Shown in pieces: positions 35,035-43,592 of a DNA stretch of 64,000 nucleotides. Numbering within the stretch: the stretch's first letter is position 1; each line of letters opens with the position of its first letter. Origin of the DNA: an uncultured Gammaproteobacteria bacterium (GTDB lineage Bacteria > Pseudomonadota > Gammaproteobacteria > Arenicellales > JAANXG01); contig CAMYNL010000009.1 of the NCBI GenBank assembly GCA_947259705.1, positions 66,197 to 130,196 on the forward strand, read 5' to 3'. The notes beneath the pieces are model-generated. The model saw only the letters and a list, made by a program, of their open reading frames with translations. It searched no databases and was not told the origin of the DNA. Both the position numbers and the translations under genes were made by a program.

Positions 35035-35177
35035 GATTGCGGACAGTTGTGCAGGCGCATCGATATGCTTTCCATTATCGCTGATTGTGCTGCCGCGGGT
35101 CGCGCACGTTGCAGGCCCGTGCGCGCGGTCGCGGTGGCAGGTTTTCTAGGACACCACAATTGGGTAGAGTCCTCAAC

Positions 35178-35639
35178 ATGTCGCTCGATCCCGAAAACAC
35201 CGCTCGATTCCGGGTCAGAACGGCTCTTCGGCGTCTTTGCCTTCTGCTGCTGACGCCCCTGTGCGGAGTAACCATGTCCCACGCGCAGCCGGGCGAAGGT
35301 GGCGGTCAGCCAGACGAGCTCAGTATGCCTGCGCTGAAAGACGCCACGATCATGCCGAGCCCGTTTCCCATCGCGGTGATGGGCAGGCTGGATGGACTGA
35401 AGATCGCCGTCGAGGCCGGTTACACCGGCGCGGACGCTTACGCCAGGTTGAACAACGAAGGCCAGGTGGCGGCGACGTGCGCGGTGCATTTCCGTGCCGG
35501 CTCCGATACGCGCCGGCGCCGGCGACAACTGGACGCCGGCCAGCAGGCGCTCATCGTGGCAGGTATCCGTCGCCGGATCGTCACACTGCGCGTTTACGTG
35601 AGCTGCATTGAGGCGGGTCCGGGGAACCGCGGATCCTGA
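35178..35639 (+). CDS. Hypothetical secreted protein
   Basis: A 153-residue frame with an N-terminal signal peptide (R-L-C-L-L-L-L-T-P-L-C-G, probable cleavage after S-H-A-Q). The mature part is rich in Gly, Ala and Arg, with one Cys near the middle and another near the end. I do not recognise the family. The start ATG lies 144 bp from the divergent permease start. A signal peptide and the absence of a better frame support it as a real gene. After it, 35640-35853 contains nothing recognisable. Confidence 0.5.
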   Translation: MSLDPENTARFRVRTALRRLCLLLLTPLCGVTMSHAQPGEGGGQPDELSMPALKDATIMPSPFPIAVMGRLDGLKIAVEAGYTGADAYARLNNEGQVAATCAVHFRAGSDTRRRRRQLDAGQQALIVAGIRRRIVTLRVYVSCIEAGPGNRGS

Positions 35640-35853
35640 CTGCCGGCCGCAGGCTGCGCCGCCGCTCGGGCGCGGCTTTGCCTTGATCGGGCGGAGATCG
35701 CGCAGCGCATCAATTACCCGCAGGCCTCGACCGATCCGGTGGCGCACGACATTGCCGCACCGCAGATCGACGTGCCGGCGGGATACGCGGGTTCGGCTGA
35801 CCTCCTGGGCGCGCCCGTCGGGCGCGCCGCGGCCGGTAACAACGGCGGCTGAT

Positions 35854-36878
35854 TCACGGTCTGCGCGAGGCCGCGGCCTTGGCCCTGATGATCCGGGAAC
35901 GTGAGACGATCTCGCTAGCGATGTAACGCGCCAGGGAAGTCAGGCCCAGTTCATTGAAGTGGCAGCATGTATCCATGTAGACGGTGCGCGGTTCATCCTT
36001 GAACAACAGTGAGGCGTCCGCGAACCACGACCCGGCGTCTCGAAGCACGCCCATCTCCTGGGCGAAATAGGGGTATGTCGCGCGGTATGGGGTCCGAAGC
36101 TGTCATCGGGAACGTAGTGCTTGCTGCGTACCTCCTCGCTCAGTGGTTTTGATCCCGGGCGATACTGATTGGGCTGAAAGACGTGCAGGTACTCCGCGCC
36201 GTTGGCCCGGCTGAGCTGGTCCATGAGCATGGATGAGTGGCGCCACAGGGCCGCCAGGTAACGGTAAAGCTCATCGTCTGATTTCATGTTCATCGGCGGC
36301 CCTGTCTCCTCGACGCTGAACTGGCCATGTTTGCTTTCCCGCTCCACAATGTCTATCAGCTGGTGTGCCCGCTTGTCACGGCTCATTATGCTTTGTGTCA
36401 GGTAGATCCCGACCAGGGCGGGGCGTGCGAAGGGGCTTTCCCGGCCGAATCGGATCAGAGAGTCCTGGGTCTGCCGGATGCGTAACAGTTCTCCGATCTG
36501 TTTCAGCTTGCTGCTGGTGAATTGCCGACCCAGCATCACGTTCCAGCCGCGGGGATAGCTGGGATTGAGGCCCCTGGGCGGACCTTCGAGTATCGCCAGC
36601 GTCATCTCGTTGAATCCGTCCAGGTTGATGACGAGGTCGAACTCGGCGCCCTGGCTCAACAGGAAACTGTAAGCACTGAGCTGCTGGGGCTGCTTGAATC
36701 CCGGCAGCGCGGCCCGGAAATAAAAAATGTTCAGCTCCAGTCCGCGGTCTCGCAGGGCCTCCTCCAGGGCGTTGCCGAGGTAATTGTTCCTGGCCTCAGG
36801 TGTGCACATCATCTGCACCGCGACCGAACCACCCATAAAAAGCGCGCGCAGCCGATCTTTATGCTGTCTGGACCTCAC
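35854..36878 (-). pseudogene. SGNH/GDSL-type hydrolase gene, frameshifted and N-terminally truncated
   Basis: Encodes most of an SGNH-hydrolase-like protein of the type found in surface-glycan loci. It has F-M-G-G-S-V-A-V-Q-M near the start (block I), G-F-K-Q-P-Q-Q-L and L-V-I-N-L-D-G-F-N-E in the middle, and D-T-C-C-H-F-N-E-L-G near the end (the Asp/His block). The first frame loses homology near 36084, and the remainder (Y-P-Y-F-A-Q-E-M-G-V-L-R-D) continues in another frame to 35854, so one small indel separates the two parts. The usual N-terminal membrane helix and about 60-100 residues are absent. It may be decayed, or the indel may be a sequencing error; the truncation is independent of the indel. 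Confidence 0.72.
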
Positions 36879-37551
36879 GGGCTCCGTTGTCGCCTGGCTG
36901 TTCGTCGGCAGAGACAGCGCTACGCGTATCGTCTGGTCGGACCTCGACCCGCTGTTCCTGGGCAGTTTCGTGCTGAGCTATCTCGGCGCCCCGCCGGGGT
37001 ATTTTTCCAGCCGCCTGGCGCCGGTATTCGGATTCATCGGGTTCGTCGCAGCGATCCTGCTGACCTTGAGGGCCAGGAACCTGGATCCCGGTACCGTGGC
37101 CAGGCTCTGTCCCTTTTATGGGTTGATGTCTTTCGCGGTGGGTTGTGCCGTGCTGTCGGCCCTGGGCCGCGCCGAGTTCAGCCTGGACCAGGGACGCTCG
37201 CCGCGTTACCTGATTGTTTCCCAGCTTTACTGGGTCGGTCTGTTTGCGCCCGCAGCTGCCGCCGCCGGGGCGACGGCAAACAGTGTGAACTCCACCCGTG
37301 CCGGTTTGAGGCGGACCGTGAATATCGCCGCGGCGATGGCGATTGGCTTGACCTTTCACAACAGCCAGAAGATCGCCAAAAGACAGGCCGTCGAGGCCAC
37401 GCGGCTCAACGACGTCATCGCCGACATCCGAAACCGCTATCCCGATGTGGCGCCCGGCACTTATGAACTGCTCGCGTACCCGGACAAGCGCCGGGCGCGC
37501 GAGCTACTCGCGATCATGCATCATTACCAGGTCAATCTGTTCAGCAATTGA
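36784..37551 (+). pseudogene. C-terminal fragment of a polytopic membrane protein
   Basis: From about 36880 the plus strand encodes a membrane protein with four or five helices (for example G-F-I-G-F-V-A-A-I-L-L-T-L and L-M-S-F-A-V-G-C-A-V-L-S-A-L-G-R). A soluble tail follows (Y-E-L-L-A-Y-P-D-K-R-R-A-R-E-L-L). It resembles the C-terminal part of large hypothetical glycan-locus membrane proteins; the expected N-terminal helices are missing. The frame is open back to 36784, but that part is antisense to the SGNH gene and lacks homology. No good start codon or ribosome site lies at the real boundary. Both this gene and the SGNH gene lose their 5' parts at the same point. Confidence 0.6.
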
Positions 37552-37585
37552 CGGGTTGCTCTTCTCCTCATTGAAGGTCCCGCGC

Positions 37586-38944
37586 TCAACCGATTGTAGG
37601 CCGCGCGTCCGCGCCCCCCCGGCGCCTGCTGGTCGACGCCTTGCCGCCGGGCCCTCGCTGCTTGCGCGCATCGCCGTTGCCTTTTTTCGAGCGCGGTGCG
37701 GGGCCAGCGCCGACAGCGGCCGCAGGTCGGGAAGATCGCCAGCGTTCGGGGCCACGCCTGCGGGCGGGTCGTGTGGGTTTGTCGGGAGATGCCGGTGCGG
37801 CGCCGGGAGCCCCGGGTTCGAGCCCGGCGATTACGCTTTGTTGCAGCTTTTCGCCGGTGAGGCGCTCGATCTGAACCAGTTTCGATCGATCCGCCGGCGC
37901 CACCAGGGAGATCGCGGTGCCGGTCGATTCAGCCCGTCCTGTCCGTCCGATGCGGTGGATATAGTCCTCGGCCACCATGGGCATATCGAAGTTGATCACA
38001 TGGCTGATGCCGCGTATGTCCAGGCCGCGGGCGGCGACATCCGTCGCCACCAGAATCCTGATCTTGCCGCGGCGCATGCTGTCCACCGTACGCTTGCGCG
38101 CCGCCTGGCTCATGTCGCCATGCAGCGCCGCCGTCGAGTGGCCCTGCTCGTCCAGGGTCCTGGCCATTCGCTGCGCGCCGCGCTTGGTGGCCGTGAACAC
38201 AAGGGCCTGCGTCAGCTCATCCTTGGCCAGGTAGTGGGATAGCAGCCGTCGTTTGTGGCCGGCGTCATTGGCGCGATAGGCGCGCTGAGTGATCATGGCA
38301 TGATGATCGCGGTTGCTGGCCAGACGCAGGCGCGCGGGGTCGGTCAACAGATCGTTGGCGATCCTCAGGACCTTGCCTTCAAGCGTGGCGGAGAACAAGA
38401 GCGTCTGGCGCGCGGCAGGCAGCGCTGCGGCGACCGTCCTCACCGCATCAACGAAGCCCATGTCCAGCATGCGGTCGGCCTCGTCCAGCACCAGGATCTC
38501 GAGGCGCGAGAAATCGATGCGACCCTGGTTCATGTGGTCGAGCAGTCGCCCCGGTGTTGCTACCAGAAGATCGAGCGGTTTGCGCAGCATGCGCTCCTGG
38601 GGCGGGTAGGGCATGCCGCCCACCAGGTTCCCGCTGATCAGATCACTGTGGCGGCCGAACTGGCTGATGTTCTGGCTCACCTGCAGCGCCAGTTCCCGGG
38701 TCGGGGTCAGCACCAGCACACGGGGACCTTTCCCGGTGCGGGTCGACGGCCGCAGCAGTCGCTGCAGTGCCGGCAGCACGAAGGCCGCGGTCTTTCCGGT
38801 ACCTGTCTGCGCAGACGCCATCAGGTCCCGGCCTGCCAGTACCACCGGTATGGCCTGTCGTTGGATTTCAGTGGGTGCCTTAAAGCCGCTTGCATCCACG
38901 GCCTTGAGTAAGGTGGGATCGAGTCCCAGTGTTTCAAATTTCAA
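37586..38944 (-). CDS. rhlE: DEAD-box ATP-dependent RNA helicase RhlE
   Basis: RNA helicase for ribosome assembly or RNA turnover. It has 452 residues. The Q motif region (G-F-K-A-P-T-E-I-Q), A-Q-T-G-T-G-K-T near residue 45, P-T-R-E-L-A near 80, D-E-A-D-R near 149, S-A-T near 180 and the C-terminal H-R-I-G-R-T-G-R-A are all present. The last 90 residues are a basic, Pro/Arg/Gly-rich low-complexity tail typical of RhlE. It is transcribed away from a 930-bp region that precedes an RRM protein gene. Helicase and RRM proteins of this kind commonly act together in cold adaptation, though direct evidence is not in the sequence. Confidence 0.93.
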   Translation of the reverse strand: MKFETLGLDPTLLKAVDASGFKAPTEIQRQAIPVVLAGRDLMASAQTGTGKTAAFVLPALQRLLRPSTRTGKGPRVLVLTPTRELALQVSQNISQFGRHSDLISGNLVGGMPYPPQERMLRKPLDLLVATPGRLLDHMNQGRIDFSRLEILVLDEADRMLDMGFVDAVRTVAAALPAARQTLLFSATLEGKVLRIANDLLTDPARLRLASNRDHHAMITQRAYRANDAGHKRRLLSHYLAKDELTQALVFTATKRGAQRMARTLDEQGHSTAALHGDMSQAARKRTVDSMRRGKIRILVATDVAARGLDIRGISHVINFDMPMVAEDYIHRIGRTGRAESTGTAISLVAPADRSKLVQIERLTGEKLQQSVIAGLEPGAPGAAPASPDKPTRPARRRGPERWRSSRPAAAVGAGPAPRSKKGNGDARKQRGPGGKASTSRRRGGADARPTIG

Positions 38945-39873
38945 AATAGATACTCCGTCCCCCCGGGCGTTCCGGACGAACCGTAAAATAAAGATAAAAC
39001 CAACGAGGATGGAGTTACTGGAAAGGTAAATACATCGTCTGGTTCAGTGTCGGCGGCGCCGCTGCTGAAGCCGCGGCAGCCACCATACGTCGCCAACCAG
39101 GGAGGGTAGATGGTCCTTTCAGACGGGTCAGAAACGCAGGGTCCCATTGGGGACGGCGCGATTATGCGGGTTTGGCGCTGGAAAAGCCAGCGCCTGGGCG
39201 GCTCTGCCCGCGCCCGGCTTCGGATTATCGAAGAACCGGCACCCTGGACTACAGTGCAGGAGTGTTCAGACGCTGTGCGCCTAAGGCCGTCCGGTGGGTG
39301 GCCGCACGCAGGTTCATATGCCGTTCTCCCGCCCGAGCCCGTTGATTTTGTCGGTGTCGCCCCCAATAATCATGAACATGCGGAGATTAATGGAGTATGA
39401 TGGCAGCCATGTTGATCGGTTGTTGGGCGCTCCGTGCGCCGGCACTCCCGGAACGATATGTTGGCGGTGTGGCAAACCAGTTGCGTAGCTCCGCCGTCGA
39501 GCGGTTCCAGTAGTTCCTCATCCGTTATCCACCCCAGTTCGATTGTGTACTTGCCTTTTGAGCAGCATGGTCACGGGCACGATATAATGGTGTAGCGAAT
39601 GCAGGGGCGATGTTTTCGTATACCCATCCGACGGAACCGGGGAGCTGTGCGCGTGATTGTCGGCCAGCCACGGTGCGGGAGCCAGGGGCTTTGATGCGGG
39701 TCAGTGCAAGCGGTCTGGCGTCTGGCGGGGCCCCGGGAGTACCGAGGCAATACGCCTAATGGTAGGCCAGTGCACCTGGAAGGGGCTGCCGGTTCCAGGG
39801 ATCCGGCGGTGCGTGAAAGCATCCGCCTTTACCCGATACGTGTAGACGTATCCCAAATTGGTGAGGGACATAT
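38945..39873. other. Long intergenic region between rhlE and the RRM gene
   Basis: About 930 bp with no recognisable protein gene, tRNA or rRNA. The frames on either strand have no domain features. A perfect TATAAT at 39583-39588 with a possible TTGAGC 19 bp upstream could start a transcript with a leader of about 280 nt ahead of the RRM gene, as in cold-shock genes. The rhlE promoter must also lie at the left end, where the sequence is A/T-rich. Confidence 0.4.
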
Positions 39874-40140
39874 ATGAAGAAAATGTTTGTCGGTAATCTG
39901 CCCCCGGACGCCTCCGAGGATTCTGTAAGCAATATGTTTTCCGAATTTGGCACCGTGCGTTCCATCCAGTTGACGCGCGACGTGTTCACGGGTAAGTGCA
40001 GAGGCTTCGGCTTTGTCGAGATGGAAGGTCACGAGGCACGCGCCGCCATGGCTGCGCTCGACGGCAAGACTTTCGGGAGCAAGTCGCTGCGGGTGCGATT
40101 CGACGACCCGGTAAAGAGCAAGCGCCGGCGTCGACGCTGA
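39874..40140 (+). CDS. RNA-binding protein with a single RRM domain
   Basis: An 88-residue glycine-poor bacterial RRM protein of the RbpA/cold-responsive type. RNP2 is M-F-V-G-N-L at residues 4-9, and RNP1 is C-R-G-F-G-F-V-E-M near residue 43. The tail is strongly basic (K-R-R-R-R-R). It probably binds RNA as a chaperone in the cytoplasm. The ATG at 39874 follows GAGGGAC. A stem-loop lies 14 bp after the stop. Confidence 0.92.
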   Translation: MKKMFVGNLPPDASEDSVSNMFSEFGTVRSIQLTRDVFTGKCRGFGFVEMEGHEARAAMAALDGKTFGSKSLRVRFDDPVKSKRRRRR

Positions 40141-40153
40141 GAGTTTTATAGAA

Positions 40154-40186
40154 GTTGGTGGCACGTGCTGTCTGCCTGTCACCAAC
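40154..40186 (+). terminator. Stem-loop after the RRM gene
   Basis: GTTGGTG (40154-40160) pairs with CACCAAC (40180-40186) around a 19-nt loop, shortly after the RRM stop. There is no T tract, so it is only a possible terminator or 3'-end-stabilising hairpin. Confidence 0.35.
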
Positions 40187-40938
40187 ACCATTCACCCGAC
40201 GTCTGTTATTCGTCGTCCCCCCCCGATGTCCCATCGACTTACGATTGACTCCGACACGGGCTTCGGGCGGTACCCACGTCGTATAAATACAGGGTCCTTC
40301 CATCCAGGCCGGTCTGGTGCCAACGGCTGTCCCGGCGGCCGTTTCGCCACCATGAACTGACCGCGCCCGATGACACCGCATTGGCTGCGTCGGCAGGGTC
40401 TTGTCTCTCCCAATTGCCGGACGGACAGGGATTGCCACCGAGTGCAGGCCGCTTCCGATGTTTCCAATTGATATTGAAGCCGTAAAAGGCGGTCACTGGC
40501 ATTTTAGGATGACCGGCCTCGCTGCCCGCCGGACAATATGGACAACACTAACGAGGCTGTGGCACGGACCGCGGGTAGCTAGGGCAAGGCCCTGACTCCC
40601 GGTTTGAGTTGAGGAGCGAAAAGCAAAGGTCGCAAAGGGATAACGCCTTGATTGTTATGATACTCCCGCGACCGTCGTCTGTATCGGGTGATATTGGTTA
40701 TCATAGCGAATGTTGTCGATGTGAAACTTACCGGGGACTTGGTCCGGCTGGAAGCCGATTGATCGAGGGGTCCTGGGTCGATACCACTGCGGGCCCTCGG
40801 TAAACAATAGAGCGCAGGGAATACATGCAGTGTTCGTGGCGAACATGGAGCAACTTCATGGGCATTCGTCGAACCGGATTGTCACGGTGGAGTACCGGAC
40901 GCTGGCGAGTTACCTGCAACTTACAGGGGGAACTTATT
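40187..40938. other. Intergenic region without recognised genes
   Basis: About 750 bp between the RRM gene and a small dabb-like gene. No frame shows a protein family. A TGATA-N5-TATCA inverted repeat at 40689-40703 is the only local structure noted. Confidence 0.35.
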
Positions 40939-41226
40939 ATGTATGCGAGTGTGCGTCGGTACGAGGGTGTGACGGATGTTGAGAAGGCCGCTCGGCTGGT
41001 CAACGAGGGTTTTGTCCCGATAATCAGTCAGGTCCCGGGTTTGGAGGCTTATTACCTGGTCGACGGGGGCGCCGGCGTATTGATCTCCGTCAGTGTCTTT
41101 TCCGACCAGGAAGGCATCAAGGAATCAAATCGGCGGGCGGCAGACTGGGTCAGGGAAAACGTGGCACCGCTTTTGCCGTATCCGCCGCGCATCACGGCCG
41201 GGACAGTAATTGCACATAAGCCGTGA
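40939..41226 (+). CDS. Small protein of the ABM/dimeric alpha-beta-barrel type
   Basis: A 95-residue cytoplasmic protein. The pattern Y-A-S-V-R-R-Y-E-G-V, then A-A-R-L-V-N-E-G-F-V-P near residue 18, P-G-L-E-A-Y-Y-L-V near 34 and V-S-V-F-S-D-Q-E-G near 54 is that of dimeric ferredoxin-like-fold proteins such as antibiotic-biosynthesis-monooxygenase-like domains. No catalytic residue can be assigned. The ATG has a strong AGGGGGA 11 bp upstream, which supports the start. It stands alone. Confidence 0.65.
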   Translation: MYASVRRYEGVTDVEKAARLVNEGFVPIISQVPGLEAYYLVDGGAGVLISVSVFSDQEGIKESNRRAADWVRENVAPLLPYPPRITAGTVIAHKP

Positions 41227-41893
41227 ATGGATAACGAGCTGAGGTCGTTGCCAGACGGGGCTGCGGGTGTGGTTGTGCGTCATGAACCGGGCCGCGTGAC
41301 TTCCGTGATTGACCTGTCACGTCCTGTTTGACAACCTGGTTCCACTGACGTCTGTTCAACGCTGCTGGTCGGGTCTGGGTACCTGGGTCCACAGTGAGTG
41401 TTCAAGGTGCGGCTCACGCGAGTGCGTCAATGACGTATGTACCGGTGCCGTTAGCGTAGTTTGGCTGCGTTTCGAATCGGCATACGCGGTTTGTTATAGA
41501 AGGCCTGGAGAGACTCGAATTAGTTCGGTTTCAAAATCCGACGCCGTACAGACAGGACATGGTGGTGTCAGTGATCCAGGCAGCGACCAGCTCGAGACAA
41601 GTATTCTGTCCCTCGAATTCGCCCTGTCCCCCGAAATCGCCCCGAAATCGCGAACACCCACGGGGAGTTTTGCGGCCGCTGCGATTTGCTTACCCGCACG
41701 CACACACGGGCTATACTCTGACTGATACCTTATATTACGAACGTCGCCGAATTCGCCCATGCCACTTGTTGTCCTTCAGTCACAGTCGCACCGCTTGCCG
41801 CTATGGCTGCCCCGGGGCAAGTCCACGGGTCTTTCCGGGCTCGCCTGCAGAACACTTTCCAGGGAGGGCGGAGGTGTTGTATCCGCGGCGCGC
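41227..41893. other. Intergenic region before the FecR gene
   Basis: No gene is recognised in these 667 bp. TATACT at 41712-41717, with a weak TTACCC 16 bp upstream, is a candidate promoter for the FecR/CHASE2 operon. The FecR frame is open through 41759-41893, but that part lacks signal-peptide or domain features. Confidence 0.35.
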
Positions 41894-43585
41894 ATGCTGA
41901 TGGCCGGACCGGGCGATGCCGCATGCGTTGACCCGCATACAACGCCTTCCCGCGCCGCGTGGAGTATCCGGATCATTCTCGCGGCCTGCTGCATGCTGCC
42001 TGCGACGGCATCCGCCGAGTTCTGGATCTATACCGCCGCAGAGGGCGACAATCTTTGGGATATCAGTGAGAAGTACCTCGATCGGGTCAGTCGATTCGAG
42101 CAACTGCAGAAGATAAATGGTATCGAACATCCCACGCGCATGCGCCCCGGTACCCGTCTCCGGGTGCCCATGGAGTGGATCGCGAGTAATCCGGAGCCAG
42201 CTGAGATTGTCGACGTGCATGGTACGGTGGAATTGGAGCACGCCAACGGTGAGGTAATCATCGCAGTGGCGCCCGGTGCACGAATTCTGCTTGGCGATGA
42301 GGTCACAACTGGTCCGGACAGCAGTGTCGCAATCCGATTCGCCGACAACTCGGTCCTCAGCCTTTATGCGGACAGTTCCATACGCTTCGATTACCTGGGC
42401 GCCTACGGTCAAACAGGCATGGTGGATTCGCGTCTGCGTTTGCTCAAGGGCCGAGCCGACAGCCGGGTGAAACCGGCGGTTGGTCCAGGGTCGCGCTTTG
42501 AGATCGGAACTCCGTCAGCCGTGAGCGCCGTTCGTGGCACGAATTATCGTGTGGCGATTAAAGACGATGGGCAGACATCGAATATCGAGGTGCTGGAAGG
42601 CGGCGTGGCCGTGAGTGGTGCCGACAAGGAGACATTGGTGGGTACCGGGTACGGTACACGGGTCACCGCGGGCAAGCCGCCCATTTCGCCGCGCAAGCTG
42701 CTGGAGCCTCCGACTCTGGACGAGTTACCCGGGCCAATCCAACAAATCAACTGGCCGGTGACATGGCAGCCGTTGCCGGGTGCACTTCGCTATCGTACTG
42801 AGCTTGCCGCCGCGGCTGATTTCAATACCCTGCGCTGGCAGCAACTCGGCCCTCGGACCCGTGCCGCACTGCCGGACCTTCCCGACGGCAGTTACTTTCT
42901 TCGCGTGCGCGGCGTGGACGAACTCGGCCTGGAGGGCAAGAGTGCGACGCGTGAAATTCTGCTCGATGCGCATCCGCAGCCACCGGTGCCCCTCAAACCA
43001 GTGGACGGCCAGGTGCTGCGGGGCAAAACACCGGAGTTGCAGTGGACGGATTCCGCCGACGCGGCCAGATATCACCTCGAAATCGCGCTCGATGAGCGCT
43101 TTGGACAGGTGCTGGTCGACCGCGACAACATCAAGGGGACCCGTTTTGCAAGCTCGGAGCTGTCGAAGCCTGCCAAGTACTACTGGCGCCTCGCCAGTAT
43201 AGCGGCTGACGGCGAACGCGGCCCGACGGGTGTTACCCGTTCTTGGGAAATCAAGGCCGTCCCTGACAGCGTCGATGCTGAAGTCGACTCAATGCAAGAA
43301 GGTAAGATCGTCGCGTCCTGGCGCGCAGGTGCGGCGGGCCAAAGCTATCAGGTACAACTCGCGTTTGACCCGAAGTTTCGCGAAATGCAAATGGACGTGA
43401 CGACGACTGAGCCCGAGATCGAATTCGATCTGATCAAAAGTCGGGCACGCTACTTGCGGGTGCGTGCAATCGAGCCTGACGGTTATAAGGGACCGTGGGG
43501 AACGACGCAACGGGTTGATCCAGCGCCTTCTAAAGCATGGATCATACCGCTATCCCTTAGCATACTCGTCATCCTTCTTCTCTGA
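41894..43585 (+). CDS. Exported LysM and FecR domain protein
   Basis: Periplasmic protein with a signal-like stretch (I-I-L-A-A-C-C-M-L-P-A-T-A-S-A). A LysM domain follows at about residues 45-100 (A-E-G-D-N-L-W-D-I-S, then M-R-P-G-T-R-L-R-V-P). A FecR domain spans about 115-245 (G-A-R-I-L-L-G-D-E-V-T-T, then G-T-P-S-A-V-S-A-V-R-G-T). Fibronectin-III-like repeats and a C-terminal hydrophobic anchor complete it. LysM suggests peptidoglycan binding. The ATG used here gives 563 residues; a start further upstream is possible because the GGAGG is 20 bp away. The next gene, a CHASE2-EAL protein, starts 7 bp after its stop; this pairing recurs in bacteria and suggests one signalling unit. Confidence 0.82.
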   Translation: MLMAGPGDAACVDPHTTPSRAAWSIRIILAACCMLPATASAEFWIYTAAEGDNLWDISEKYLDRVSRFEQLQKINGIEHPTRMRPGTRLRVPMEWIASNPEPAEIVDVHGTVELEHANGEVIIAVAPGARILLGDEVTTGPDSSVAIRFADNSVLSLYADSSIRFDYLGAYGQTGMVDSRLRLLKGRADSRVKPAVGPGSRFEIGTPSAVSAVRGTNYRVAIKDDGQTSNIEVLEGGVAVSGADKETLVGTGYGTRVTAGKPPISPRKLLEPPTLDELPGPIQQINWPVTWQPLPGALRYRTELAAAADFNTLRWQQLGPRTRAALPDLPDGSYFLRVRGVDELGLEGKSATREILLDAHPQPPVPLKPVDGQVLRGKTPELQWTDSADAARYHLEIALDERFGQVLVDRDNIKGTRFASSELSKPAKYYWRLASIAADGERGPTGVTRSWEIKAVPDSVDAEVDSMQEGKIVASWRAGAAGQSYQVQLAFDPKFREMQMDVTTTEPEIEFDLIKSRARYLRVRAIEPDGYKGPWGTTQRVDPAPSKAWIIPLSLSILVILLL

Positions 43586-43592
43586 TTCATCA

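Noticed and set aside
33727-35253. 508-codon plus-strand open frame opposite the APC permease
   Set aside because: Extremely His/Gln/Asp-rich translation typical of antisense to membrane-helix codons; the minus strand encodes a canonical APC transporter.
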